Positions 1 to 17,898 of a DNA stretch of 64,000 bases are shown here, piece after piece. Below the pieces are notes generated by a model. That model worked only from the letters and a program-made list of their open reading frames with translations, was not told the DNA's origin and ran no database searches. The stretch is from Caulobacter sp. SLTY (GTDB lineage Bacteria; Pseudomonadota; Alphaproteobacteria; Caulobacterales; Caulobacteraceae): assembly GCF_009905535.1 (NCBI RefSeq), contig NZ_JAAALA010000006.1, forward strand, positions 1 to 64,000. The letters are read 5' to 3'. Numbering within the stretch: position 1 is the first letter of the stretch; every line of letters begins with the position of its first letter. Made by a program: the position numbers and the translations under genes.

Positions 1-86
1 GTCAGCGTCGTCTTGCCATGGTCAACGTGACCGATGGTGCCGATGTTGCAGTGCGGCTTAGTGCGTTCGAACTTTTCTTTAGCCAT
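1..86 (-). CDS. tuf: Elongation factor Tu, N-terminal fragment (cut by window edge)
   Basis: Reading the minus strand from 86 gives [19 protein letters not shown] followed by HVDHGKTT, the amino terminus and P-loop of EF-Tu, the GTPase that delivers aminoacyl-tRNA to the ribosome. Only the first 28 or so codons are inside the window; the rest lies to the left. It follows fusA on the same strand after a 50-base gap, as expected for the last gene of the str operon (rpsL-rpsG-fusA-tuf). The call rests on direct sequence recognition. Confidence 0.96.
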
Positions 87-136
87 TTCAAGCTCCAGCC
101 CTTTAGGGCCTGTCCTCTAACTAGGGTTGGATGTGT

Positions 137-2215
<2,079 letters not shown>

Positions 2216-2243
2216 GATGGAGCCTGGTGTTTGAATGAGCGGA

Positions 2244-2273
2244 GCGGGCGGTTTGAGGTTTCAAACCGCCCGC
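2244..2273 (-). promoter_or_regulatory. Hairpin in the rpsG-fusA intergenic region
   Basis: A perfect 13-base-pair stem (2244-2256 with 2261-2273) closes a 4-base loop about 30 bases upstream of the fusA start codon. On the transcribed strand it is not followed by a U-run, so it does not look like a simple terminator. In other bacteria the rpsL-rpsG spacer carries the S7 autoregulatory site; a role here in processing, attenuation or S7 binding is inference. Confidence 0.5.
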
Positions 2274-2295
2274 CCCTTCAAGACTTGCGGCGCTG

Positions 2296-2781
<486 letters not shown>

Positions 2782-3153
2782 TTACTTCGGGCGCTTGGCG
2801 CCGTAGTGCGAACGGCGCTGCTTGCGGTCCTTGACCCCTTGGGTATCGAGGACGCCACGCAGGATGTGGTAGCGGACGCCGGGAAGGTCCTTCACGCGGC
2901 CCCCACGGATGAGCACGACGCTGTGCTCCTGAAGGTTGTGACCTTCACCGGGGATGTAGCACACGGCTTCGACGCCGGTGGTCAGGCGGACCTTGGCCAC
3001 CTTCCGCAGAGCCGAGTTCGGCTTCTTGGGGGTGGTGGTGTAAACGCGGGTGCAAACACCACGGCGCTGGGGGCAGCCCTTCAGGGCGGGAACCTTGTTG
3101 CGCACGGGCTTGGGTTGCCGCGGCTTACGGATCAGCTGGTTGACTGTAGGCAT
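2782..3153 (-). CDS. rpsL: 30S ribosomal protein S12
   Basis: S12 sits at the decoding centre. The 123-residue protein shows the invariant [16 protein letters not shown] segment and [13 protein letters not shown]. The lysines at positions 43 and 88, whose replacement gives streptomycin resistance in many bacteria, are both present, so the allele looks wild type. It is the first gene of the str operon. The operon promoter must lie within 3154-3385, between rpsL and the stop of the S9 peptidase on the same strand; I did not find a convincing -35/-10 there. Confidence 0.99.
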   Translation of the reverse strand: MPTVNQLIRKPRQPKPVRNKVPALKGCPQRRGVCTRVYTTTPKKPNSALRKVAKVRLTTGVEAVCYIPGEGHNLQEHSVVLIRGGRVKDLPGVRYHILRGVLDTQGVKDRKQRRSHYGAKRPK

Positions 3154-3385
3154 CTATCTCTGTGCTCGTGGAAGCGTGTGCCTTTCGGCCGAAGCGCTTC
3201 AGGGGTCCTATAGGGTTTCGCTCGAGCCGCTGAACGCGCAAACTCGCCGGCTGCTGTGCGCGGCCGACGGGTCCTTGGGTTCCCCGGGTGAGGATCCGTT
3301 AAGACCCTGCCTCGAAAGAGCGGGCTACATACGCGCGAGGCCCCACAAGGTCAAGGGTTGCGGAGTCTTCTCAAGGGCTTGGCGG

Positions 3386-5377
3386 TCAAGGCGCGATCGG
3401 CAGGTGCTTGGTCAGGAAGGCCTCCGTCGCCTCCAGGGTCTGCAGCCGGCTCCTGGTGCTGGAGAAGTGGTGGTCGTCCCCGTCTAGGATGAGCACCTGG
3501 TGCGGCACGCCGGCGTCCTTCAAGGCGCTCTCCATCAGCTTCGACTGCGTGGCCGGGACGGTGGTGTCCTGCACCGCGTAGATCAGCAGCACCGGCGCCG
3601 TCCGACCGCCCACCCGGCGGTAGGGCGAAGCGCGGTTCAGGCTTTCCGCATCGACGCGGGGATCGCCGATCACCTCGCGCAGGTAGCGGATCTCGCCCGA
3701 CTCGGCCCCGCCATAGACCCGGGCGTGGCCGATCATCGAGGGCAGGTCGGAGACCCCGTTGACCGAGATGGCGCAGCGGTAGCGGTCGGGCCGCGAGGTC
3801 GCGCCGTGCAGGGCCGCGTAGCCGCCGAAGCTGGCGCCCATGATGCAGACGCGGGCGTTGTCCACGGCCGGGTCGTCCACCGCCCCGACCGCGTCGGCGA
3901 TGTCGGACTGCATCTTGCCGCCCCATTCATTGAAGCCGGACCGCTCGAAGGCCTCGCCGAACCCGTTCGAACCCCGAAACTGGGGCTTCAGCACCGCATA
4001 GCCGCGGCTGACCAGGAACTGTTCCCACCAGTCGAAGGCGAAGTCGTCGCGCGCGGCCGGGCCGCCGTGGGGCATGACCACCAGCGGGGCCTTCTGGCCC
4101 GGCCCCAGCCCGGAGGGGACGGTGAGGTAGGCGTAGAGCTCCATCCCGTCGGCCGAATTGTAGGTGATCCAGCGGGTCTTGCCGAAGGCGGCGCCGGCCA
4201 GCTCGGGATACTCGTCCCCCAGCTGCGAGGCCTGGTTGGTGGCGGTTTCGTACAGGTACCAGGCGGGCGGATGGTTGGGGCTTTCGGCGCGCAGGATGAG
4301 GCGGCTGCGGTCGGCGGACCAGCCCATCAGCTGGACGTCGCGAGTCTTCAGCGCCTTGGCGATGCGGCCGTGGACGGCGCCCAGCTGGGCGTCCAGCCAG
4401 TGATACTCGGGCCGCTCGGCCCCGGTGACGATGGCCACCGGCTTGCCGGTGCGCGGGTCACTGATCAGGCCGACTTCACGGGCCGGGCCAGCCGGTCCGA
4501 CCACGGTGCGGCTGTTGTCGGCCAGGTTGAGGCGAACGATCTGGGCGCCTGCCGCCACCTCGTTGCGCAGGTAGACGGCGTCCTCGGCGTCGGAATAGCC
4601 GATCAGGGCGACCTTCAGCGCCATGCTGGGGGAACGGTCGATCTCAGTCCAGGTGGCGGCGCCCTTGCGGCGGACCCAGAGGCTGGTCTGGCCTTGGGCG
4701 GAATCGATGCGCACCCGGGCGTCGCCCTGGCGGTCGACGGCGAACCAGACCGTCGCGTCATTGCCCTTGTCGGCCATCCGGCCCTGGCCCGTGGCGACAT
4801 CGACCTTGTAGACCGCCATGGTCAGGCCGCCGCCCTTCTGCTTCAGCTTGCTGAACTGGTCACCCATCTTGGTGCCTTCGCTGAGGCCCAGCATGGCGAC
4901 GGCGGGCTTGGGCCCGTCAATCTCGCCGAGGATCGGGCGGCTGACCGCCAGGCCCGACCAGTTGATGCCGTCGAGCAGCAGGCCGACGATCTTGCCGGTC
5001 ATGTCGAAGACGATGTCGCGCTGCAGGTTGTAGCTGTAGACGCGGCCGTCGCTCATGTTGGTGCGGCTGTCGTACACCCGCACCGTGGCGATGATGTAGT
5101 TGTCGCCCGCCCAGCGAATGCCGTTCACGTCCACCGCGCCCAGCGGGATGGTCACTGCCACAGCCCCGTCGATGGGGTTGAGGGTGATGGTCCGCTCGAT
5201 CGGGCTGCCGCCGAGGATGGCGATCCGCTGGCCGTTCGGGGAGATCTCGGCCTGCTGGACGGCGGGCAGCCGGGCGTAGGCGGAGGCCGGCGGCCTGGCC
5301 GGCGCCTGGGCCTGCACCGCCAGCGGCGCGAACGCGGCCAGCGACAGGGCGCAGAGCCCCGCGAGCGAACGAAACAT
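3386..5377 (-). CDS. Secreted S9-family prolyl oligopeptidase-like serine peptidase
   Basis: A 663-residue protein with a cleavable signal peptide (residues 1 to about 24, hydrophobic core LAGLCALSLAAFAPLAVQAQ), so probably periplasmic. The N-terminal two thirds fits the beta-propeller domain of S9 peptidases; the C-terminal alpha/beta-hydrolase domain carries the nucleophile elbow GASFGG (Ser near 515), an Asp in YAVQDT (near 601) and a His in GDDHHF (near 636), in family order. The likely role is peptide turnover after proline or alanine (acylaminoacyl/dipeptidyl-peptidase type); the substrate cannot be told. It stands alone between rpsL and a zinc-ribbon gene, all on the minus strand. Confidence 0.9.
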   Translation of the reverse strand: MFRSLAGLCALSLAAFAPLAVQAQAPARPPASAYARLPAVQQAEISPNGQRIAILGGSPIERTITLNPIDGAVAVTIPLGAVDVNGIRWAGDNYIIATVRVYDSRTNMSDGRVYSYNLQRDIVFDMTGKIVGLLLDGINWSGLAVSRPILGEIDGPKPAVAMLGLSEGTKMGDQFSKLKQKGGGLTMAVYKVDVATGQGRMADKGNDATVWFAVDRQGDARVRIDSAQGQTSLWVRRKGAATWTEIDRSPSMALKVALIGYSDAEDAVYLRNEVAAGAQIVRLNLADNSRTVVGPAGPAREVGLISDPRTGKPVAIVTGAERPEYHWLDAQLGAVHGRIAKALKTRDVQLMGWSADRSRLILRAESPNHPPAWYLYETATNQASQLGDEYPELAGAAFGKTRWITYNSADGMELYAYLTVPSGLGPGQKAPLVVMPHGGPAARDDFAFDWWEQFLVSRGYAVLKPQFRGSNGFGEAFERSGFNEWGGKMQSDIADAVGAVDDPAVDNARVCIMGASFGGYAALHGATSRPDRYRCAISVNGVSDLPSMIGHARVYGGAESGEIRYLREVIGDPRVDAESLNRASPYRRVGGRTAPVLLIYAVQDTTVPATQSKLMESALKDAGVPHQVLILDGDDHHFSSTRSRLQTLEATEAFLTKHLPIAP

Positions 5378-5404
5378 GTCGATAGTCCCCCCGGATACGC
5401 AAAC

Positions 5405-5428
5405 GCGAGCGTCGCTACGGACGCTCGC
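5405..5428 (-). terminator. Hairpin downstream of the zinc-ribbon gene
   Basis: A perfect 9-base-pair stem (5405-5413 with 5420-5428) and 6-base loop lies about 55 bases past the stop of the 5483-5815 gene and just upstream of the S9 peptidase start. On the minus strand it is followed by a short GTTTG stretch, so it is a weak intrinsic terminator candidate. Confidence 0.4.
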
Positions 5429-5482
5429 GCAGGACGTTAGGGGATGGCGCGCGGCCCTGTCCAGAGCCGCGCGGACGCGGCA

Positions 5483-5815
5483 TCAATCGAAGATGTCGAA
5501 GATGTCGAAGCGGTCCTTCTTCTTCTTCCGGTAGTGGTAATCATCATCATAGCGATAGCGCTTCTCGCGCTCGTCGTAGGAGTGGCTGCGGCGCCAGGCT
5601 TCCGGGTCGCGGTGGAAGGTGTCGACCTCGCGGGTGAAGCGTTCGCGATCCTGCTCGACGTGCTGCACCGTCTCGCGGCCGCCGGCGATGATCTTCTCCA
5701 GCTCGCCCCGGTCCAGCCAGACGCTACGGCAGGTCGGGCACATGTCGATCTCCACCCCGTCACGGACGAGTTTCTGCATCGACGAATTGTCGTTCGGGCA
5801 CATCAGCAGGGGCAA
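5483..5815 (-). CDS. TFIIB-type zinc-ribbon protein
   Basis: A small soluble protein with an N-terminal zinc ribbon: MCPND and MCPTCRSVWLDRGELEKI supply the CxxN/CxxC zinc-ligand pattern of the zf-TFIIB family. A charged middle follows, then a tail rich in Asp, Tyr and Lys ending KKKKDRFDIFDIFD. I chose the TTG start at 5815 (MPLLMCPND) because a GAGGAG ribosome site sits 7 bases upstream; the next ATG (5803) has poor spacing. Function is unknown; family members are presumed nucleic-acid or protein-binding ribbons. The repeated FDIFD tail and the lysine run are striking low-complexity features. Confidence 0.85.
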   Translation of the reverse strand: MPLLMCPNDNSSMQKLVRDGVEIDMCPTCRSVWLDRGELEKIIAGGRETVQHVEQDRERFTREVDTFHRDPEAWRRSHSYDEREKRYRYDDDYHYRKKKKDRFDIFDIFD

Positions 5816-5934
5816 AGGGCGTCTCCTCACGGCCAAGGGGGCTCCCTGCATTTAGGCATTCGCCCGATCCTCGCCAGAGCGCGGACAGAATTTGGCCGCG
5901 CCGGGCGCTCAGCGTCCTCCCTGTCGGGACGGGA

Positions 5935-6624
5935 GTGGGCGTGGCGCAGGGCCGGAAACAGGGACAGCGGCGGCTGGTCGCGCTGACGGCCGGGTCGGTC
6001 GTGGCCCACGGGCTGGTCTTCCTGCTGCTCGGGCTGGATAGTCCGGGGCTGCGGGCGCCCGCTCAGAACGACGTCGAGGCCTTCGAGCTCAGCCTGGTCT
6101 CGCCCAATCTCCAACCCCGGCCGCTGCCGGCCGGGCCGGACGGGCAGCCGCGGATCGGCGAGCCTGGCCGGCAGGCGATCGCCCCGCCCGCCTATGTTCC
6201 TCCTTCCGCCCCCCTGCCCTCGCCGATCCTGGCTCCCTCGCCCGATCAGGGGCGGGCCATCCCCGGCGCTAACGACATCCAGCGGCGGGCGGCGGCGCCG
6301 TTCATCGACGACTCGCCGGACGCCCGGCGGGTTCTGCGCGGGACCTATGGCTGCGCCTATGCCGACGACCTGGACCTGACTCCGGCCGAGCGGGAAGACT
6401 GCAGGAAGCGCTACGCCGACCGGCCGGCCCCGCCGGTGGGCCTGGCTACGCCCGGCGACAAGCGTAGCCGCTGGGACCGGCAGGCGGCCAAGCAAAGGGC
6501 CGACCGGGAATGGCGCGAGAACCCGACGGTGCCGGTCGGGACAGATGAGTCACAGGGACCCGGACGGCCGGCGGGTCTGGGGCGGGAGACGCCGGCGACC
6601 GCGACCTTCAAGACCCCGTTCTAA
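5935..6624 (+). CDS. Membrane-anchored proline-rich hypothetical protein
   Basis: A 229-residue protein with a GTG start. Residues 14-33 form one hydrophobic segment (VALTAGSVVAHGLVFLLLG), like the inner-membrane anchor of TonB/TolA-type proteins, followed by a long Pro/Ala-rich linker (about 45-105) and a C-terminal region containing YGCAYADDLDLTPAEREDC with two cysteines. No known domain is recognised. The topology suggests a periplasmic protein tethered at its N terminus. It is convergent with the next gene, the two stops overlapping by 4 bases. GTG at 5941 is an alternative start with a better-spaced GGGAG. Confidence 0.75.
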   Translation: MGVAQGRKQGQRRLVALTAGSVVAHGLVFLLLGLDSPGLRAPAQNDVEAFELSLVSPNLQPRPLPAGPDGQPRIGEPGRQAIAPPAYVPPSAPLPSPILAPSPDQGRAIPGANDIQRRAAAPFIDDSPDARRVLRGTYGCAYADDLDLTPAEREDCRKRYADRPAPPVGLATPGDKRSRWDRQAAKQRADREWRENPTVPVGTDESQGPGRPAGLGRETPATATFKTPF

Positions 6625-7097
6625 CCCCAGGGGATGACGGCGCGGAGTTGAGCGATCCGGGCCTGATCGCGCGATCGTTCGGCGCGCCAAAGCTGCTCGG
6701 TCAGCACGGCCCGCTGTTCGGCGCCGAGGCGGGACCAGTCCCAGCGGTCGGCGGGCGGCAGGTCATAGGACCAGTTCCGGGGATCGATGGCATAGCCCGC
6801 CCAGGTCAGCCGGCCGGCGGCGTAGTCGAGAACGTGCTGCAGCTCGTGCTGGAGCAGGGCCATGGCGGCCGGCTGGCGCGAGCAGTCGTCAGGGGCCCGG
6901 CCCCAGTAGATGCGGTCGCCGAGGGTGAGGACAGGGGTGTGCCGCCGCCACAGGTAGGCGATCTTCGCCAGGGGCGAGGGGGCGGCAACGATGCGCGGGA
7001 AGGCGCCGGCGGCCAGCAGGGCGTCCCACAGGCCCGGGGAAAGCGCGTCGCGCTCCGCCGTGGTCAAGGATCGGGTGACGCCGGGGAGCATGGCCAT
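6621..7097 (-). CDS. HELQH-motif protein, putative vgr-related/metallopeptidase-like
   Basis: A 158-residue protein whose centre carries HELQHVLDYAAG, an HExxH zinc-site signature, preceded by a conserved-looking TLGDRIYWGR segment and followed by YAIDPRNWSYDL. The layout (small basic N terminus, a display-type strand, then HELQHV and an aromatic tail) resembles alphaproteobacterial proteins often annotated as vgr-related. No third metal ligand is obvious, so enzymatic activity is uncertain. It sits between rpoC and a convergent membrane protein. ATG at 7091 (MLPGV) is an equally possible start. Confidence 0.75.
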   Translation of the reverse strand: MAMLPGVTRSLTTAERDALSPGLWDALLAAGAFPRIVAAPSPLAKIAYLWRRHTPVLTLGDRIYWGRAPDDCSRQPAAMALLQHELQHVLDYAAGRLTWAGYAIDPRNWSYDLPPADRWDWSRLGAEQRAVLTEQLWRAERSRDQARIAQLRAVIPWG

Positions 7098-7156
7098 GGG
7101 GCGAGAGATAGCGCGGCGGCAACGCCGTCAACCTCCGCCCGCCCGACGATCCAAAC

Positions 7157-7188
7157 GAAAGCGGCCCGGGATTGCTCCCGGGCCGTCT
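7157..7188 (-). terminator. Intrinsic terminator of rpoBC
   Basis: A 10-base-pair GC-rich stem (7162-7171 with 7176-7185) and 4-base loop lies 20-50 bases beyond the rpoC stop; on the minus strand it runs into CTTTCG. This is a good terminator candidate for the rpoB-rpoC transcript. Confidence 0.75.
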
Positions 7189-7208
7189 CGTGACTGTAGC
7201 GAAGAACC

Positions 7209-11387
<4,179 letters not shown>

Positions 11388-11475
11388 CGGTGCCTCAGTG
11401 CGGGATGACCCGCCAAAAATTTCAGTGTGATCGGCGAACTCCGGACGGCCGCCAGGCCGTCCGGGATAGGTCCGA

Positions 11476-15555
<4,080 letters not shown>

Positions 15556-15891
15556 GTTTTTCCCTGCGAGCGCGGACGGAGTCCGCACATAAGAATGTCT
15601 TTCGCGTCCACCCTCGGCGCTGCGCGCCGGACGCTGACAGGCCCCAATCCGCCGGGGCCGCCCTTCGCTCGGACCGCAGGGTGAGCGGTCAGGCCATCGG
15701 GCATAGGCGCGCGAGAGATCGCATCTCTAAAGAAGACGGAAATTTCGCGAGACGCGCGAGATAAGGCAAATCCACAGCGATTGGAAGGGGGAGGCTGAGT
15801 TTAATTTGACATTTCCGCCGGCCCGGAGAAGCCGCGCTTCGCATGGGCAGCCGATCCGGCCTAGAACGGGGGAAGCCGGAGACCTCAAGCC
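15556..15891. other. rpoB / GFA-gene divergent intergenic region
   Basis: This 336-base spacer lies between the start of rpoB (minus) and the start of the GFA gene (plus), so it should hold promoters in both directions. I can see an inverted repeat AGAGAT-n3-ATCTCT at 15714-15728, about 160 bases before rpoB, and a TTGACA hexamer at 15806-15811 pointing toward the GFA gene without a good -10. No open frame or RNA gene is supported. Confidence 0.5.
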
Positions 15892-16347
15892 GTGACCACC
15901 CCTCCCCTGCCCTGGACCGGCGGCTGCCGCTGCGGCCAAGTCCGCTTCGAGATCTTGGCCCCGCCGCTGTTCACCTCGGCCTGCCACTGCACTAGTTGTC
16001 AGCGCATGACGGCCGGCCCCTATTCGCTGAGCCTGGCAGTCCCCTCGGAGGGCTTCAAGGTCACCCAGGGCGAGCCGGTCCTGGGCGGCCTGCACGAGTT
16101 GCCGCATTTCCACTGCGGCTATTGCATGAGCTGGCTGTTCACCCGCCCGCCGGGCCTCGACTGGTTCGTCAACGTCCGCGCCACGATGCTGGATGACACC
16201 ACCGGCTACGAGCCCTTCATCGAGACCTTCACGTCCGAAGCGTTGCCTTGGGCCAAGACGCCCGCGCGGCACTCCTACGAGACCTTCCCGCCGATGGAGG
16301 CGTACGAGGGCCTGCTTAAAGAGTATGCCGAGCTGACCTCAGCCTAG
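15892..16347 (+). CDS. GFA-family zinc protein (glutathione-dependent formaldehyde-activating-like)
   Basis: The 151-residue protein has the Mss4-like zinc fold of the GFA/CENP-V family: GCRCGQVRFE (Cys12, Cys14), CHCTSCQRMT (Cys31, Cys33, Cys36) and HCGYC (Cys75, Cys78) match the family metal ligands in order. Founding members speed glutathione-formaldehyde adduct formation, but most family members have no proven substrate, so a detoxification role is only suggested. The start is GTG at 15892. It is convergent with the LytTR gene, the 3' ends overlapping by 9 bases. Confidence 0.9.
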   Translation: MTTPPLPWTGGCRCGQVRFEILAPPLFTSACHCTSCQRMTAGPYSLSLAVPSEGFKVTQGEPVLGGLHELPHFHCGYCMSWLFTRPPGLDWFVNVRATMLDDTTGYEPFIETFTSEALPWAKTPARHSYETFPPMEAYEGLLKEYAELTSA

Positions 16348-17121
16348 CCAGCCGGCCTCCCGAAGCACCGGCGCGTAGGTCCGGCTCAGCGGCGCGATCA
16401 GGTCGCCCTCCAGCCGCACCTCCCCGCTCCCGCGCCGCCAGCGGACCTCGCGGATGGCGTCGGCGGCGACCCACCAGGAGCGGTGAACCTGATAGCCGTG
16501 GGCGCGGGAGAGATCGGCCAGGGCGTCGCGCAGGCGCAGGGTCAGCAGTTCCTCGCCGGCATCGGTGTGGACCTTGAGGTAGTGGTCGTCGGCCTCGATG
16601 GCGATCAGCCTGGCCTGGCGGCGGCGGGCCGAGAGGCGGCGGCGGAAGGCGGCTTCGGCTTCGGGCAGGGGCGGCTCGACGATGGTGCGGGTCTCGACCC
16701 TGGGGGCGCGCCAGACCAGGGCCCGAAGCACCATGATCGGCAGGCAGAGGGTGGCCACCTGCCAGCTCAGTTCGAGGAGCGCGCGCCAGCCCCAGAACTC
16801 CCCCTGGATCAACCAGGCCGTCATCAGGACATAGACAGTGACAGGGGGCGTCATCAACACGGTGATGGCCAGCACCCTGCGCCAGGTCGGGGCAATGCGG
16901 CGGCCCAGGGTCTCATCGAGGAAGATGCCGATCAGTCCGCCGCCGATCATGCAGGCCAGCCAGTAGCTCAAGCGCACCGGCCAGGAGAGCCCGACCGAAC
17001 CCCAAGGCCCGAGCAGCGCCACGATCAGCCCGAAGGCGGTCAGAACCGCGACATCGATGGCGATCCGCCGGACGGCTTCACGGCTGAGGCGCGGCAGGGG
17101 CATACGAGGCGGCGGCTCCAT
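16339..17121 (-). CDS. LytTR DNA-binding regulator with membrane N terminus
   Basis: About 260 residues. The N-terminal half has four hydrophobic segments (IAIDVAVLTAFGLIVALLG, a WPVRLSYWLACMIGGGLIG helix, LAITVLMTPPVTVYVLMTAW and VATLCLPIMVLRAL). The C-terminal half is a LytTR domain: IAIEADDHYLKVHTDAGEEL, then LRDALADL and YQVHRSWWVA. Such membrane-LytTR proteins are transcription regulators whose signal is sensed at the membrane, often regulating a neighbouring membrane protein; the divergent DUF2306 gene 93 bases away is the obvious candidate target. Start 17121 or the internal ATG at 17103 are both possible. Confidence 0.88.
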   Translation of the reverse strand: MEPPPRMPLPRLSREAVRRIAIDVAVLTAFGLIVALLGPWGSVGLSWPVRLSYWLACMIGGGLIGIFLDETLGRRIAPTWRRVLAITVLMTPPVTVYVLMTAWLIQGEFWGWRALLELSWQVATLCLPIMVLRALVWRAPRVETRTIVEPPLPEAEAAFRRRLSARRRQARLIAIEADDHYLKVHTDAGEELLTLRLRDALADLSRAHGYQVHRSWWVAADAIREVRWRRGSGEVRLEGDLIAPLSRTYAPVLREAGWLG

Positions 17122-17214
17122 TGGCGAAGGGACGGCGCCGTTCGCGAAACCAGGCCTAGCGGGGCGGGCCGGACGGCGCAATCGGTGGGCCCCTCGAAGC
17201 GAGGGAGCGATGCG

Positions 17215-17850
17215 ATGCGGGTTGGAGGGATGACGGCCGGGCGACTGGCGGGTGGCGGCGGCTGGGGGCTGATGGCCCTGGCGTCGGTGGGGGTGACCCT
17301 CTATGCGGCCCGCTACCTGATCGGCGACGGGGTCGGGCCGATGGGCGGCAATCCCTTCGCCGCCCCCTGGCTGCCGGTGCATGTGGCGGGGGCGATGCTT
17401 GCCCTGCTGGTCGGGGCGGCGCAGTTCGTCGGGCCGCTGCGGCGACGCCTGCCGCCGGCGCACCGCTGGACCGGCCGGGTTTATGCCGTCGGCTGCCTGG
17501 TCGGCGGCGGCGCGGGCCTGGTCCTCTCCCTCGGCTCGACCGGTGGGCCGATCGCCGGGGTCGGGTTCGGGCTTCTCGCCGTGGTCTGGATCGCCACGAC
17601 CGCCCTCGGTTGGCGGGCCGCGATGCAGCGTGATTTTGACGCCCACCGCCGCTGGATGATCCGCTCCTGGGCCCTGACCCTGGCGGCGGTCACCCTGCGC
17701 CTCTACCTGCCGCTGGCGGTGATGAACGGCTTGCCGATGCCGGGCGCCTACATCGCCATTTCCTTTCTCTGCTGGATCCCCAACCTTCTGGTCGCCGAGG
17801 CCTACCTGCGCGTTCGGCAGCCGCACTCCGCTGGGTTGCCCTTGGGATGA
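17215..17850 (+). CDS. DUF2306 multi-pass membrane protein
   Basis: A 211-residue protein with several hydrophobic segments and the DUF2306 hallmarks: an AHRWTGRVYA segment after the second helix and DAHRRWMIRSWALTLAAVTLR near residue 140, both with conserved histidines and arginines. The family is of unknown function; histidine-bearing helices have prompted suggestions of redox or haem roles, unproven. The start is set by GGGAG 7 bases before ATG 17215. It is divergent from the LytTR membrane regulator, and such pairs are common, so regulation by that protein is a reasonable guess. Confidence 0.85.
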   Translation: MRVGGMTAGRLAGGGGWGLMALASVGVTLYAARYLIGDGVGPMGGNPFAAPWLPVHVAGAMLALLVGAAQFVGPLRRRLPPAHRWTGRVYAVGCLVGGGAGLVLSLGSTGGPIAGVGFGLLAVVWIATTALGWRAAMQRDFDAHRRWMIRSWALTLAAVTLRLYLPLAVMNGLPMPGAYIAISFLCWIPNLLVAEAYLRVRQPHSAGLPLG

Positions 17851-17898
17851 GCGGCGGCCATACGGAGGCCCTCCCTGGCGTCAAGAGGGTCCTGTTCC

